A stretch of DNA of 64,000 bases, from assembly GCA_023460175.1 (NCBI GenBank), contig JAEWRC010000132.1, forward strand, positions 1 through 64,000, written 5' to 3'. The notes beneath the pieces are model-generated. The model worked only from the letters and a program-made list of their open reading frames with translations, was not told where the DNA came from and made no database searches. The number at the start of each line of letters is the position of its first letter. Within the stretch, counting starts at the first letter, position 1. Positions 53,310 to 61,807 of the stretch are shown here, one piece after another. The DNA comes from Actinomycetes bacterium (GTDB lineage: Bacteria; Actinomycetota; Actinomycetes; Mycobacteriales; Mycobacteriaceae). A program made the position numbers and the translations under genes.

Positions 53310-53755
53310 GAGGGCGCTCCATTTCGAATGACGGACACGCTTTCCATCTCGGCGACCAAATCGTCGCCCGAGGTCAGCTGTGAACGGCGAACCAGAAATT
53401 CCAAGGCGCCGTTGCGTTTCGAGTAGTAGTCGGTGAACTCCGCGCGCAATGACAGCGTGTCGCCGGCGTGCACCGGCCGGTGATAGGTGAACCGCTGCTC
53501 GCCGTGCAGCACGGCCGACACGTCGACCCCGTTGGCCTCGAGCACGCCCAGGGTGTCGGAGTGCTCGAGGTCGATGCCGAACACGAAGGTGGGCGGCGCC
53601 AGCAGATCGGGGTGCCCGGCCGCGCGGGCCGCCTCGACGTCGGAGTAGACCGGATCGGTCTCACCGATCGCCTTGGCGAACATGGCAACTCGACCGCGTT
53701 CGATGTCGACGGTGCTCTCGGGCCACTGGTAGCCCTTCAGGGATTCGGCGCTCAT
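53306..53755 (-). CDS. MaoC N-terminal-like (FAS1-type) hotdog protein A
   Basis: A 149-aa hotdog protein of the MaoC_dehydrat_N (FAS1-like dehydratase) group: FAKAIGETDPVYSDVEAARA and LLAPPTFVFGIDLEHS. Such subunits lack the full D-x-x-x-x-H catalytic set and pair with an active MaoC partner, here encoded by the next gene. It overlaps the thiolase stop (ATGA). The start at 53755 follows from that overlap. Confidence 0.85.
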   Translation of the reverse strand: MSAESLKGYQWPESTVDIERGRVAMFAKAIGETDPVYSDVEAARAAGHPDLLAPPTFVFGIDLEHSDTLGVLEANGVDVSAVLHGEQRFTYHRPVHAGDTLSLRAEFTDYYSKRNGALEFLVRRSQLTSGDDLVAEMESVSVIRNGAPS

Positions 53756-54945
53756 CGGGCTCCCGCCTTCTCGTAGAGGGTGACCACGCAGGCGCCGCCG
53801 AGGCCGAGGTTGTGCTGCAACGCGAGGGTGGCGCCCTCGACCTGGCGATCGCCGGCCTGGCCGCGCAGCTGCCACACCAGTTCGGCGCACTGCGCCAAGC
53901 CGGTGGCGCCGAGCGGATGGCCCTTCGACAGCAGCCCGCCGGACGGGTTGGTGACCACGCGTCCGCCGTAGGTGTTGTCGCCGTCGAGGATGAACTTCTC
54001 GGCCGTGCCCTCCGGGGTGAGCCCCAGTCCCTCGTAGGTGATCAGCTCGTTGGTGGTGAAGCAGTCGTGCAGTTCGACCACCGGAATGTCTTCGGGCCCA
54101 ACGCCGCCGGCCTCGTAGACCTCGCTGGCGGCCTTGGCGGTCATGTCGTACCCGACGACGCGGCGCATGTCCTCGCCGTTGAACGCCCCGGGCAGGTCGG
54201 TGACCAGGGACTGCGCCCGGATCCGGACGGCGCCGTCGATGCCATGGGCTGCGGCGAACTCCTCGCTGCAGACGACGGCCGCGGCCGCGCCGCAGGTGGG
54301 CGGGCAGCACTGCAGGCGGGTCAGCGGTCCCCAGATCTGCGGCGAGGACATCACTTCCTCGAGCTCGACCGGGGTGCGGAACACAGCGAAGGGGTTGTTG
54401 GCCGCGTGCTTACGCGCCTTGACCGAGATGCGGCCGAAGGTCTCGGGCTTGGTGCCGAAACGCTCCATGTGCGCGACGCCGGCGCCACCGAACAGCTGCG
54501 CGGCCATCGGTGCCTGCGGGTCGGCGCCGGGCTGACCGAGTGCGACCTCCTCGAACTTGCCGGTGGAACTCGGACGGTCGTCCCACACCGCGGCGAGTGC
54601 GCCGGGGCGCATCTGCTCGAAGCCCAGGGCCAGCACGCAGTCGGCGACGCCGGAGGCCACGGCCTGCCGGGCCAGCCACAGCGCCGACGAGCCGGTGGAG
54701 CAGTTGTTGTTGACGTTCACCATCGGGATGCCGGAGAGGCCGAGGTGGTAGAGCGCGGCCTGACCCGAGGTCGAGTCGCCGTAGACGTAGCCGACGTAGG
54801 CCTGGTTGATCTTGGCGTAGTCCACGCCCGCATCGGCCAGCGCGGCCTTGGCGGCCTGGGCTCCCATCGCCTGGTAGTCCTGGCTCTTGCCGGGTTTGGC
54901 GAAGGGCGTCATCCCGACTCCCGCGACGCAAACGGTGTTCTGCAT
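53752..54945 (-). CDS. Lipid-transfer protein / thiolase (SCP-x thiolase family)
   Basis: A 397-aa thiolase-superfamily protein like Ltp1/SCP-x. Active-site Cys in NNNCSTGSSALW (near residue 85), His in VELHDCFTTNELI and in GGLLSKGHPLGATG. Members cleave 3-ketoacyl-CoA or act as retro-aldolases in sterol side-chain degradation. First gene of an operon with two MaoC genes, all overlapping by four bases. GAGG precedes the ATG. The region just upstream holds a -10 element and a putative operator. Confidence 0.85.
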   Translation of the reverse strand: MQNTVCVAGVGMTPFAKPGKSQDYQAMGAQAAKAALADAGVDYAKINQAYVGYVYGDSTSGQAALYHLGLSGIPMVNVNNNCSTGSSALWLARQAVASGVADCVLALGFEQMRPGALAAVWDDRPSSTGKFEEVALGQPGADPQAPMAAQLFGGAGVAHMERFGTKPETFGRISVKARKHAANNPFAVFRTPVELEEVMSSPQIWGPLTRLQCCPPTCGAAAAVVCSEEFAAAHGIDGAVRIRAQSLVTDLPGAFNGEDMRRVVGYDMTAKAASEVYEAGGVGPEDIPVVELHDCFTTNELITYEGLGLTPEGTAEKFILDGDNTYGGRVVTNPSGGLLSKGHPLGATGLAQCAELVWQLRGQAGDRQVEGATLALQHNLGLGGACVVTLYEKAGAR

Positions 54946-54968
54946 TTCTACCTCGTCCGATCTTGACT

Positions 54969-54984
54969 AGAATTGAAACTAACT
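54969..54984 (-). promoter_or_regulatory. Putative operator, site B, with TATAGT -10 at 54982-54987
   Basis: In the direction of the thiolase gene this reads AGTTAGTTTCAATTCT, 14 of 16 identical to site A. It overlaps the end of TATAGT (minus strand, 54987-54982), a likely -10 about 37 bp before the ATG. Binding here would block initiation. Confidence 0.5.
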
Positions 54985-55073
54985 ATATGGGCTTATGCGG
55001 CTTTACTGCAACCGGTCCGTTGTCTCAGATGCCGGTATAGGAAATAACTGGGCGCGCGGCAGCGGCGGGTTCG

Positions 55074-55868
55074 TCAGCGGGCCGGTTGCGGGTCGGCGTC
55101 CGGCTGGGTGGCCCGCTCGAAGTGCGCGTACACATTCGGGTAGCGCATCATGTGGGCGCCGCCGTTGAGATCGAGGACCTCGCCGGTGATCCATTGCGCC
55201 CGAGCCAGATACAGCACCGCCTCGGCGATGTCCTCCGGCGTGCCCGGCCGACCCAGCGGGATGTTCTCCACATACTCGGACTCCACGCCGTCGACGCCCA
55301 TGGCGCCCGACGTCAGTGGGGTGTGCACCAGGCCCGGGGCCACGGCGTTGACCCGGATCCGTGGGGCCAGCTCGAGCGCCGCGACCTGCGTCAGCATCGA
55401 CAGGCCCGCCTTGGCGGAGCAGTAGGCGCTCATCCCGACGGCGGGCTGGCGGGCGTTCAGTGAGGTCAGCGTGACGATGGCGCCGCCGTCGACGAGGTGA
55501 CGCCCCGCCTGCTGGATGACGAGGAAGGCGCCGCTCAGGCAGACGTCCACCACGCGGCGGAACTTGGCGACGGGCAGATCGGTCACCAGGCCGAGCGTGG
55601 TGATGCCGGGGCAGTGGACCACGGTGTCGATGCTCGCGGCGTGCTGAATGGCCTGCTCGAACATCTCGGCAACGCTGGCCTCGTCGGCGACATCCACCCT
55701 CAGCGCCGCGTGCCCGTCGCCGGGCAGTTGCTCCACGACGGTCTGTGCACCCTCGGTGTTGCGGTCGGCCACGATCACGGTCTTGCCCTCGCGGGCCATG
55801 GTCTGGGCGATCGCCGCCCCGATGCCCGATGCTCCGCCCACCACGATGGCGCAGGACTGCTCGCTCAC
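55074..55868 (-). CDS. Short-chain dehydrogenase/reductase (SDR), second
   Basis: A 264-aa classical SDR. VVGGASGIGAAIA is the cofactor motif, CPGI takes the place of NNAG, the catalytic Ser is in IVTLTSLNA and YCSAK holds Tyr and Lys. DRN after strand 2 suggests NAD. GTG start with GAGGGAG upstream. It may oxidise a hydroxyl on a lipid or steroid intermediate. It stands alone, 128 bp upstream of the thiolase gene on the same strand. Confidence 0.85.
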   Translation of the reverse strand: MSEQSCAIVVGGASGIGAAIAQTMAREGKTVIVADRNTEGAQTVVEQLPGDGHAALRVDVADEASVAEMFEQAIQHAASIDTVVHCPGITTLGLVTDLPVAKFRRVVDVCLSGAFLVIQQAGRHLVDGGAIVTLTSLNARQPAVGMSAYCSAKAGLSMLTQVAALELAPRIRVNAVAPGLVHTPLTSGAMGVDGVESEYVENIPLGRPGTPEDIAEAVLYLARAQWITGEVLDLNGGAHMMRYPNVYAHFERATQPDADPQPAR

Positions 55869-55971
55869 GGCTGCTCCCTCTGTTCGATGACTGTTTCGAC
55901 GACTTGCTCGATCACTGCCGTCGTGCGAACCGGGAACGTGCGTGCGCGACGTGGCCGGCCCCGACCCGATC

Positions 55972-55987
55972 TGTTAATTCTGATTCT
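55972..55987. promoter_or_regulatory. Weaker operator-like site upstream of the second SDR
   Basis: The complement reads AGAATCAGAATTAACA, which matches the complement of site A at about 11 of 16 bases but in the opposite orientation relative to the gene. It may be chance. Confidence 0.25.
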
Positions 55988-56106
55988 ATCAGTGACGGCC
56001 AGTCGGTGTGACGTCTCACCGTGAGGAACGGCGCATACCTTGTGCAACGGGGCACGGCGAACAATCGTGATTATGGTGTTCGGACGCTAGGCGGGGGTCG
56101 CCGCCG

Positions 56107-56790
56107 TCACTGCACGCGGAGGCCGGTGACCGCGAAACGTTCCACTTCGGCGACATGGCCGCCCGTCGAGACGACCACCGTGATGGTGCCCGGTCGGGGT
56201 GCGTGGGTCATGGTCACCTGCGCCGACCACGGCTGGTCCTGACCGCCGGCCGGTAAGCAGCAGTAGTCGCCGAGCGCGCGGTCCTGGCCGGACTGGCGGA
56301 TCTGCAGGTGCAGGCTCTCGTCGATGCCGGTGATCCGGCCGCCGGCCTGGACGGCGTCGCGTACCAAGCTGCCGTACGGCGGTGTCTCGAGGGTGAGCAC
56401 CGCGTCGCGGGTGCCCACCACCTCCCATGGTGCATCGGCGGCAGATCCGAACCGGGCCAGGTGGACCGTCGCGGCCGTGGCGACCCGGTCGTCGGGCAGG
56501 CGATAGCCGACGTCGACCCAGGCCTCGTCGTCGTCCTCGGTGACCTCGATGGCCTGGTCGATCTCGTTGAATCCCAGGAAATCCCGCGTGAACGCCAGCG
56601 CGGTGGCGCCGGGGTCGGCGTGCCAGTCGGCCGACGATCGGTGCGCCTCCTGCTCGCTGGCGAACGGCCAGAGCGGTTGATGGCCAAATGCGAATTCATC
56701 GGCCGGTGCCGGCCCGACGGGTGCTCCGGCGCAGGAGGTCAGCGTCAGCGCACAGATCGCGCCGGCAATCCACCGGATGATGGGGGACAT
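56107..56790 (-). CDS. Mycobacterial lipoprotein of unknown function
   Basis: A 227-aa predicted lipoprotein. Signal peptide IIRWIAGAICALTLTSC with lipobox LTSC; the mature part starts AGAPVGPAPADE and has a region with two adjacent cysteines (DYCCLPAG), and a beta-rich C-terminal domain. I recognise no domain. The start at 56790 is set by the signal peptide; the frame is open to 56976. It diverges from usfY. Confidence 0.65.
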   Translation of the reverse strand: MSPIIRWIAGAICALTLTSCAGAPVGPAPADEFAFGHQPLWPFASEQEAHRSSADWHADPGATALAFTRDFLGFNEIDQAIEVTEDDDEAWVDVGYRLPDDRVATAATVHLARFGSAADAPWEVVGTRDAVLTLETPPYGSLVRDAVQAGGRITGIDESLHLQIRQSGQDRALGDYCCLPAGGQDQPWSAQVTMTHAPRPGTITVVVSTGGHVAEVERFAVTGLRVQ

Positions 56791-56950
56791 GGCAGCTGAT
56801 GATGGTTCGGCAACCGCCGATGTGCAACCGCCGATGTGCAACCGCGTAGCGAGACGCGGATCTGCGTAGGAAAGTGCACAGTCGCTCGATATGTGATATA
56901 GGTCACAGCCGGCGTATCCTGGGGTCATCTCTGCAATGAAGGGAGGCGCG

Positions 56951-57262
56951 ATGAAGGGCGCACATTGGGACCCCATCGATCACTCCCGGACCACCCAGCC
57001 GCACGCCGGTGAATCGTTCATCGACACGCTGTGGTGGCCCGGGCTGCTCCTGCTGGGGATCGGCACCGTGCTCATCGCTTGCACCGTGGCGGCGTCGGCG
57101 TATGGCAACAGCGGTCTGTCGTTGACCCTCGCGCTGATCGCCGGAGCCATCGTCACCGCGGGCACGTTGTTGATCACCCTGGAGCACCGTCGGGTCAACC
57201 GCGTCGAGCGGCGCTGGCAGGCCGAGCACGCGGACCGGATGCCGCACCTGCGCGCCGGCTAG
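56951..57262 (+). CDS. usfY: UsfY-like small membrane protein
   Basis: A 103-aa protein whose N-terminus DPIDHSRTTQPHAGESFIDT, then LWWPG, and the C-terminal EHRRVNRVERRWQAEHADRM match UsfY, encoded upstream of rsbW-sigF in M. tuberculosis. Two membrane spans lie between. GGGAGG with four-base spacing supports ATG 56951 over ATG 56936. Here no sigF is in view, so this is a stand-alone paralogue. The function is unknown; a stress role is inferred from the family's genomic setting. Confidence 0.75.
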   Translation: MKGAHWDPIDHSRTTQPHAGESFIDTLWWPGLLLLGIGTVLIACTVAASAYGNSGLSLTLALIAGAIVTAGTLLITLEHRRVNRVERRWQAEHADRMPHLRAG

Positions 57263-57393
57263 ACCCGGCGCGACGCACGGGTAACCGCATTCTCACAGCT
57301 GGCCACCTGCGGCGCTGTCACCTGCGGAAATAGCTTAGCCGACCTTACATATCGGTTTGGCGGTGTCACTGTGCTTTATCCCACACGAGGCTC

Positions 57394-57399
57394 TACACT
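57394..57399 (+). promoter_or_regulatory. Candidate -10 element of small membrane-protein gene
   Basis: TACACT 31 bases before the ATG at 57431, with an AAGGGGA ribosome binding site in the leader. GGTTT at 57353-57357 is a possible SigF-like -35, but no GGGTA -10 is found. Confidence 0.35.
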
Positions 57400-57430
57400 G
57401 TGGTCCACGCCATAAGTGAAGGGGAATGCA

Positions 57431-57655
57431 ATGGTCGGATTTGATGACGGCCCGGTGGGACAGTCCAAGAAGGCGCTGCCGCCCGCCGCGGGTGGGTCCA
57501 TCAGCGGCCACCGCGCTCTGCTTGCGGTGTTGTTGTTCGTCATCGGCGTCGCCGTCGTCACCGGCGTCGCGGTGGCCGTGATGAGTGGGCAGGTCGCCGT
57601 CGCGATCGCCATCGGACTGGTCGGTGCGGCCTTCTTCAGCCGAGTGGGCGCCTGA
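57431..57655 (+). CDS. Small membrane protein
   Basis: A 74-aa protein with a short polar N-terminus (VGFDDGPVGQSKKALPP) and two hydrophobic spans (ALLAVLLFVIGVAVVTGVAV and VAVAIAIGLVGAAFF). AAGGGGA before ATG 57431 supports this start over GTG 57416. I do not recognise a family. It follows usfY in the same direction but with 168 bp between, so it has its own promoter. Confidence 0.6.
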   Translation: MVGFDDGPVGQSKKALPPAAGGSISGHRALLAVLLFVIGVAVVTGVAVAVMSGQVAVAIAIGLVGAAFFSRVGA

Positions 57656-57660
57656 GGCGC

Positions 57661-57993
57661 TCAGTCCGGCAGTGATTCCCGGATCTCCGGCGTCGCCTCG
57701 TCGGTGATGTCGGCGAACTCTGGGTGCTTGTCGACGTAGCTCGCGACCATGCTGCAGACCGCGACGATGCGGGTGTCTTCGTCGCGGGTGGCCGCCAGCG
57801 CCGCACCGATCAGCAGCGTCGCCAGGCCCCGGCCCTGGTATTCGTCGCTGACGACGGTATGGAAGAACACTCGCCGCCCGTCTCGTTCGACGTATTCGGC
57901 GTAGCCCGCCTCGGCGCCGTCGACGCCGACGGTGAACCGATCGGATTTCTTCGCGACCTCGACGGGTGCGCCGGTCTTGTCGGTGAGAGTCAT
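57661..57993 (-). CDS. Small GNAT N-acetyltransferase
   Basis: A 110-aa protein of the minimal GNAT fold (YidJ/Gtn10-like). The acetyl-CoA signature is VVSDEYQGRGLATLLIG, with VCSMVASYVDKHPEF as the last part. The substrate cannot be inferred. It overlaps the pirin gene by ATGA and is part of the ATPase-pirin-GNAT operon. Confidence 0.85.
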   Translation of the reverse strand: MTLTDKTGAPVEVAKKSDRFTVGVDGAEAGYAEYVERDGRRVFFHTVVSDEYQGRGLATLLIGAALAATRDEDTRIVAVCSMVASYVDKHPEFADITDEATPEIRESLPD

Positions 57994-58973
57994 GAAAGGC
58001 CCTTTCGCTTCGGTTGTTGTCGTGGTTTGAGCCTGGTGGTCGGCAGCGGGGGAGCCGGAATCCGGTCCAGCTCACCCTGATACCCGTGCACCGCGCCGAA
58101 CCGCGCGGACTGGGCCTGCCACTGCGCGCGGTATTCGACGATCTCCTCGTGGGTGCGTCCGACGAAGTTCCACCACATCAGCAGTTCCTCGGTGAACGGT
58201 GGGCCGCCGAGCAGGATGGCCCGCGCGCTGTCGGGGCCGGTGTTGGTCAACGTCAGCGTGGTTTCGCCGACGCCCTGATAGGCCAACTCGTGTGGCGCCA
58301 CGGCAGAATCGGCGACATCGAGCGTGCCGGTGTCGATCAGGACGGCGTGCTCGAACCCCGGGTCGATGTCCAGCCGCACCGACCCGCCGGCGGGCAGGTC
58401 GATCTGCGCGCCCAGCAGCGGCGTCGGGGTCCGGACCGGCGACCCCGCACCGGCCAGCGACCCCAGGAACACCATCAGCCCCGCGTCACCCGCCGCGGTG
58501 GGCTCCGGTGCGAAGTGGTCGAAACCGCGGTCGCCGTGGCGCGCCACCTCCGGTTGCGCGAACCACAACTGGACGCCGTGCAGGACGCTTGTCGCCGGTG
58601 TGGACACCTCGGAGTGGCAGATGCCGGCGCCGGCCGTCATCAGGTTGAGCTCCCCCGGGCGCACCATCGCGTGCACGCCGTCGGAGTCGCGGTGCTCGAT
58701 CTCTCCGCTGAAAAGCCAACTGACCGTGGCTAATCCGGTGTGCGGATGTGGTGCGACGTCCATGCCGGGCCGGGTCCGGACATCCTCGGGGCCGTAGTGG
58801 TCCGCGAAGCACCAGGCACCCACCATCGAGCGTTGCCGCTGCGGCAGTGTGCGGTTGACGCGCATCGCCCGTGGGCCGCCGAGCGGCACATCGCGGGGCG
58901 TGAGGATCTCGATGCGCTCGGAAGGCCCCGCCGCGCAATCGATTTCCGCGGGTTCGACTTCCAGATTGCTCAC
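57990..58973 (-). CDS. Pirin-family bicupin protein
   Basis: A 327-aa pirin. The N-terminal cupin carries the metal ligands in DVAPHPHTGLATV (two His), and TAGAGICHSE (His, Glu); the C-terminal cupin has no clear metal set. Pirins bind Fe and some oxidise quercetin; the role in mycobacteria is unknown. GTG start with GGGAGGAACC just upstream, 16 bp after the P-type ATPase gene. Confidence 0.88.
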   Translation of the reverse strand: MSNLEVEPAEIDCAAGPSERIEILTPRDVPLGGPRAMRVNRTLPQRQRSMVGAWCFADHYGPEDVRTRPGMDVAPHPHTGLATVSWLFSGEIEHRDSDGVHAMVRPGELNLMTAGAGICHSEVSTPATSVLHGVQLWFAQPEVARHGDRGFDHFAPEPTAAGDAGLMVFLGSLAGAGSPVRTPTPLLGAQIDLPAGGSVRLDIDPGFEHAVLIDTGTLDVADSAVAPHELAYQGVGETTLTLTNTGPDSARAILLGGPPFTEELLMWWNFVGRTHEEIVEYRAQWQAQSARFGAVHGYQGELDRIPAPPLPTTRLKPRQQPKRKGLS

Positions 58974-58989
58974 GGTTCCTCCCGGCGAC

Positions 58990-61713
58990 CTAGTAACCCA
59001 TCCGACGCCCGACGGCCTTGGCCGCCTCGATCGTCAGGAAGACCACCACGGCCAATGCTACGGCCAGCAACCAGCCGCGCGCCGCGATGGGCGCCGAACC
59101 GAAGGTGCCGTGCATGAACGGGGCGTAGGTGAAGGTCAGCTGCAGCACCACCAACGCGCCGGCCATCCGCCAGATCCAGGGATTGCCCTGCAGCACCGCC
59201 GGACGCAGGCTCGACGACGTCACGAACCGGCAGTTGAGCAGGTAGGCCAGCTGACCGAAGGCGAGCATGTTCACCGCCGCGGTCTGGGCGACCGGCAGCG
59301 GATGGCCGCCGGCGCTGACGAAGAAGTACACCGCCAGGGTGGCGCCGGCGATCAACACCGACACCAGCGCGATCATCGTCAGGTCGATCGGCGCGACGAT
59401 GGAACGATCGGCCGCGCGCGGCGGCCGCTGCATCAACCCCGACTCGGCCTTCTCGAACACCAACGCCAACGACAGCGTCACCGAGGTCACCATGTTCACC
59501 CACAGGATCTGCACGGGCTCCAGCGGCAGCGCGAAGCCGAAGAGCACCGCGACCAGGATCACCAAGGACTGAGATCCGTTGGCGGGTAACAGGAACAGCA
59601 CCGACTTGCGGATGTTGTCGTAGATCCGGCGGCCCTCTTCGACCGCCCGTTCGATGGTGGCGAAGTTGTCGTCGGCCAACACGATGTCGGCCGCCTCCTT
59701 GGTGGCCTCGGTGCCCTTGATGCCCATCGCGACGCCGATGTCGGCGCGGGTCAGCGCCGGCGCGTCGTTGACCCCGTCGCCGGTCATGGCCACGACCTTG
59801 CCGTCGGCCTGCAACGCGCTGACGATCCGCAACTTGTGCTCGGGGCTGGTCCGCGCGTAGATGTCGACCTCGTCGGCCACCTCGCGCAACCTCGGCTGGC
59901 TCATGGCCTGCAGGTCCGCACCGGTCAGCACCGGCGGATCGGGGTCGTCGGTGATGCCCATCTCGAGCGCGATGGCGCGCGCGGTCCCGGCGTGATCGCC
60001 GGTGATCATCTTGACCCGGATTCCGGCGTCGTGGCAGCTGCGGATCGCGGCGATGGCCTCCGGCCGCGGTGGGTCGACGATGCCCACCAGTCCCAGGAAC
60101 TCCAGCCCGTCGTCGAGGTCCTCCAGCGAGATCTCGTCGCTGCCGAGACTTTCCGGCGGCACCGGTTTGCGCGCGGCCGCCAGCACCCGCAGCCCCCGGT
60201 CGCCGAGTTCGTCGATGCGGGCCTCCCAGAACTCCCGGTCCAGCGGCTCGGGCGCGCCCGCGCGCCACTGGCTGGTGCAGCGGTCCAGCAGGCGGTCGGG
60301 CGCACCCTTGATGTGCAGCGCATGCCGGTCGTCGGCGGTCGAATTGAGGGTGGCCATGAACTTGTTGGCCGAGTCGAACGGCAACTCCGCCAACCGCGGG
60401 TACGCGTCGAGGTCGATGCCGGCCTTGGCGCCCAGTGCCTGCAGGGCGCCCTCGGTGGGCTCGCCGACCAGCTGCCAGTGTTCGCCGTCGCGGCGCAGGC
60501 GCGCGTTGTTGCACACCGCCATCGTGGTCAGCAGCGCGGTCAGGTCGGGATGCTCGTCCAGGGCGACCGGCGCGCCGGTCAGCTCGATGTCACCGTCGGG
60601 CCGGTAGCCGGTCCCGGTGACCGCGTAGCGGTTCCGGGCGCTCACCACGGTGCGCACCGTCATCTCGTTCTGGGTCAGGGTCCCGGTCTTGTCCGAGCAG
60701 ATGACGTTGACCGACCCCAGGGCCTCCACCGCCGGCAGCTTGCGCGTGATGGCCCGTCGGCGGGCCATCTGCTGCACGCCCAGGGCCAGGGTCACCGTCA
60801 CGACGGCGGGCAGACCCTCCGGCACCGCCGCGACCGCGAAACTGATGGCCGCCGAGATCATCTGGCCGATCGAGAACTCGTGCACCACCCGGCCGATCAG
60901 CAGCATGACGGCCGCCATCCCGAGGATCACCGCCGAGAGTTGCTTGCCGAACTGCTCGAGGCGGCGCGTCAGCGGCGTGGCCAGCGGCTCGACCTCGGTG
61001 ATCATCGATTGGATCCGGCCGATCTCGGTCGCCGATCCGGTGGCCGTGACGGCGCCGACCCCGGTGCCGGCCACCACGATGGTGCCCGAGTACACCATCG
61101 AGGTGCGGTCGCCCAGGCCGGCGTCGTCGTCGACGTGGGTGGTGCTCTTGGCCGCCGGGACCGATTCGCCGGTGAGCGCCGACTCCTCGACGCGCAGGTT
61201 GGTGACCCCCAACAGGCGCAGGTCGGCCGGGATCCGGTCCCCGGAACCGATCCGCACGATGTCACCGGGCACCACCTGCTCGGCGTCGATGTTGACCCAG
61301 TCGCCGTCGCGGCGGACCTGCGCGGTCACCGACAGCATCTGTCGGATGCTGTTCAGCGCGCGTTCGGCCTTGCCCTCCTGCAGGTAGCCGATGACCGCGT
61401 TGATCACCGCCGCGGCCAGGATGACGGCGAAGTCCACCCACTCGCCCAGGATCGCCTTGAGCACGCCGGCGGCCACCAGGATGTAGATCAGCACGTTGTT
61501 GAACTGCGCGAAGAACCGCGCGATCGCCGAGCGCTGCTTGGGTGCGGGCAGCCGGTTGGGCCCGTCGACGGCCAGGCGTCGCGCGGCCTCGGCGCCGGTG
61601 AGGCCACCGGCGGAGGTGCCCAGCGCGGCGAGGATCTCGGAGCGGCTGCGCGCATACGCCAGGCCGGCGAACTGGTTGTCTTCGATTCTGGTCTGTGTTC
61701 GGGGTCCCGGCAT
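58990..61713 (-). CDS. P-type cation-transporting ATPase (CtpF-like, P2 type)
   Basis: A 907-aa P-type ATPase, close in length to M. tuberculosis CtpF, a calcium-type pump. N-terminal cation_ATPase_N ([20 protein letters not shown]), actuator motif ALTGESVP, membrane motif VPEGLPA, phosphorylation site [14 protein letters not shown], nucleotide-binding KGAPDR, hinge [12 protein letters not shown], and about ten membrane spans. The PEGLP motif indicates Ca2+ or Mn2+, not heavy-metal, transport. The start is ATG 61713, since cation_ATPase_N begins shortly after; the frame is open further. Confidence 0.88.
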   Translation of the reverse strand: MPGPRTQTRIEDNQFAGLAYARSRSEILAALGTSAGGLTGAEAARRLAVDGPNRLPAPKQRSAIARFFAQFNNVLIYILVAAGVLKAILGEWVDFAVILAAAVINAVIGYLQEGKAERALNSIRQMLSVTAQVRRDGDWVNIDAEQVVPGDIVRIGSGDRIPADLRLLGVTNLRVEESALTGESVPAAKSTTHVDDDAGLGDRTSMVYSGTIVVAGTGVGAVTATGSATEIGRIQSMITEVEPLATPLTRRLEQFGKQLSAVILGMAAVMLLIGRVVHEFSIGQMISAAISFAVAAVPEGLPAVVTVTLALGVQQMARRRAITRKLPAVEALGSVNVICSDKTGTLTQNEMTVRTVVSARNRYAVTGTGYRPDGDIELTGAPVALDEHPDLTALLTTMAVCNNARLRRDGEHWQLVGEPTEGALQALGAKAGIDLDAYPRLAELPFDSANKFMATLNSTADDRHALHIKGAPDRLLDRCTSQWRAGAPEPLDREFWEARIDELGDRGLRVLAAARKPVPPESLGSDEISLEDLDDGLEFLGLVGIVDPPRPEAIAAIRSCHDAGIRVKMITGDHAGTARAIALEMGITDDPDPPVLTGADLQAMSQPRLREVADEVDIYARTSPEHKLRIVSALQADGKVVAMTGDGVNDAPALTRADIGVAMGIKGTEATKEAADIVLADDNFATIERAVEEGRRIYDNIRKSVLFLLPANGSQSLVILVAVLFGFALPLEPVQILWVNMVTSVTLSLALVFEKAESGLMQRPPRAADRSIVAPIDLTMIALVSVLIAGATLAVYFFVSAGGHPLPVAQTAAVNMLAFGQLAYLLNCRFVTSSSLRPAVLQGNPWIWRMAGALVVLQLTFTYAPFMHGTFGSAPIAARGWLLAVALAVVVFLTIEAAKAVGRRMGY

Positions 61714-61766
61714 CTCCTCGATCGTCCGTGCTCGGGAGGCAGGGCGCAACTGTCGGGCCGGCCGGT

Positions 61767-61772
61767 TAGCAT
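61767..61772 (+). promoter_or_regulatory. Candidate -10 element of the NERD helicase gene
   Basis: TAGCAT about 36 bases before GTG 61808, in the divergent gap with the ATPase gene. Confidence 0.35.
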
Positions 61773-61807
61773 CCGATCGAGACGCCGACGGTGAAGGGGG
61801 ACGCGGG

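Noticed and set aside
57353..57400. SigF-type promoter before the 74-aa membrane protein
   Set aside because: A GGTTT box exists at 57353 but no GGGTA box at the right distance; a TACACT -10 fits better.
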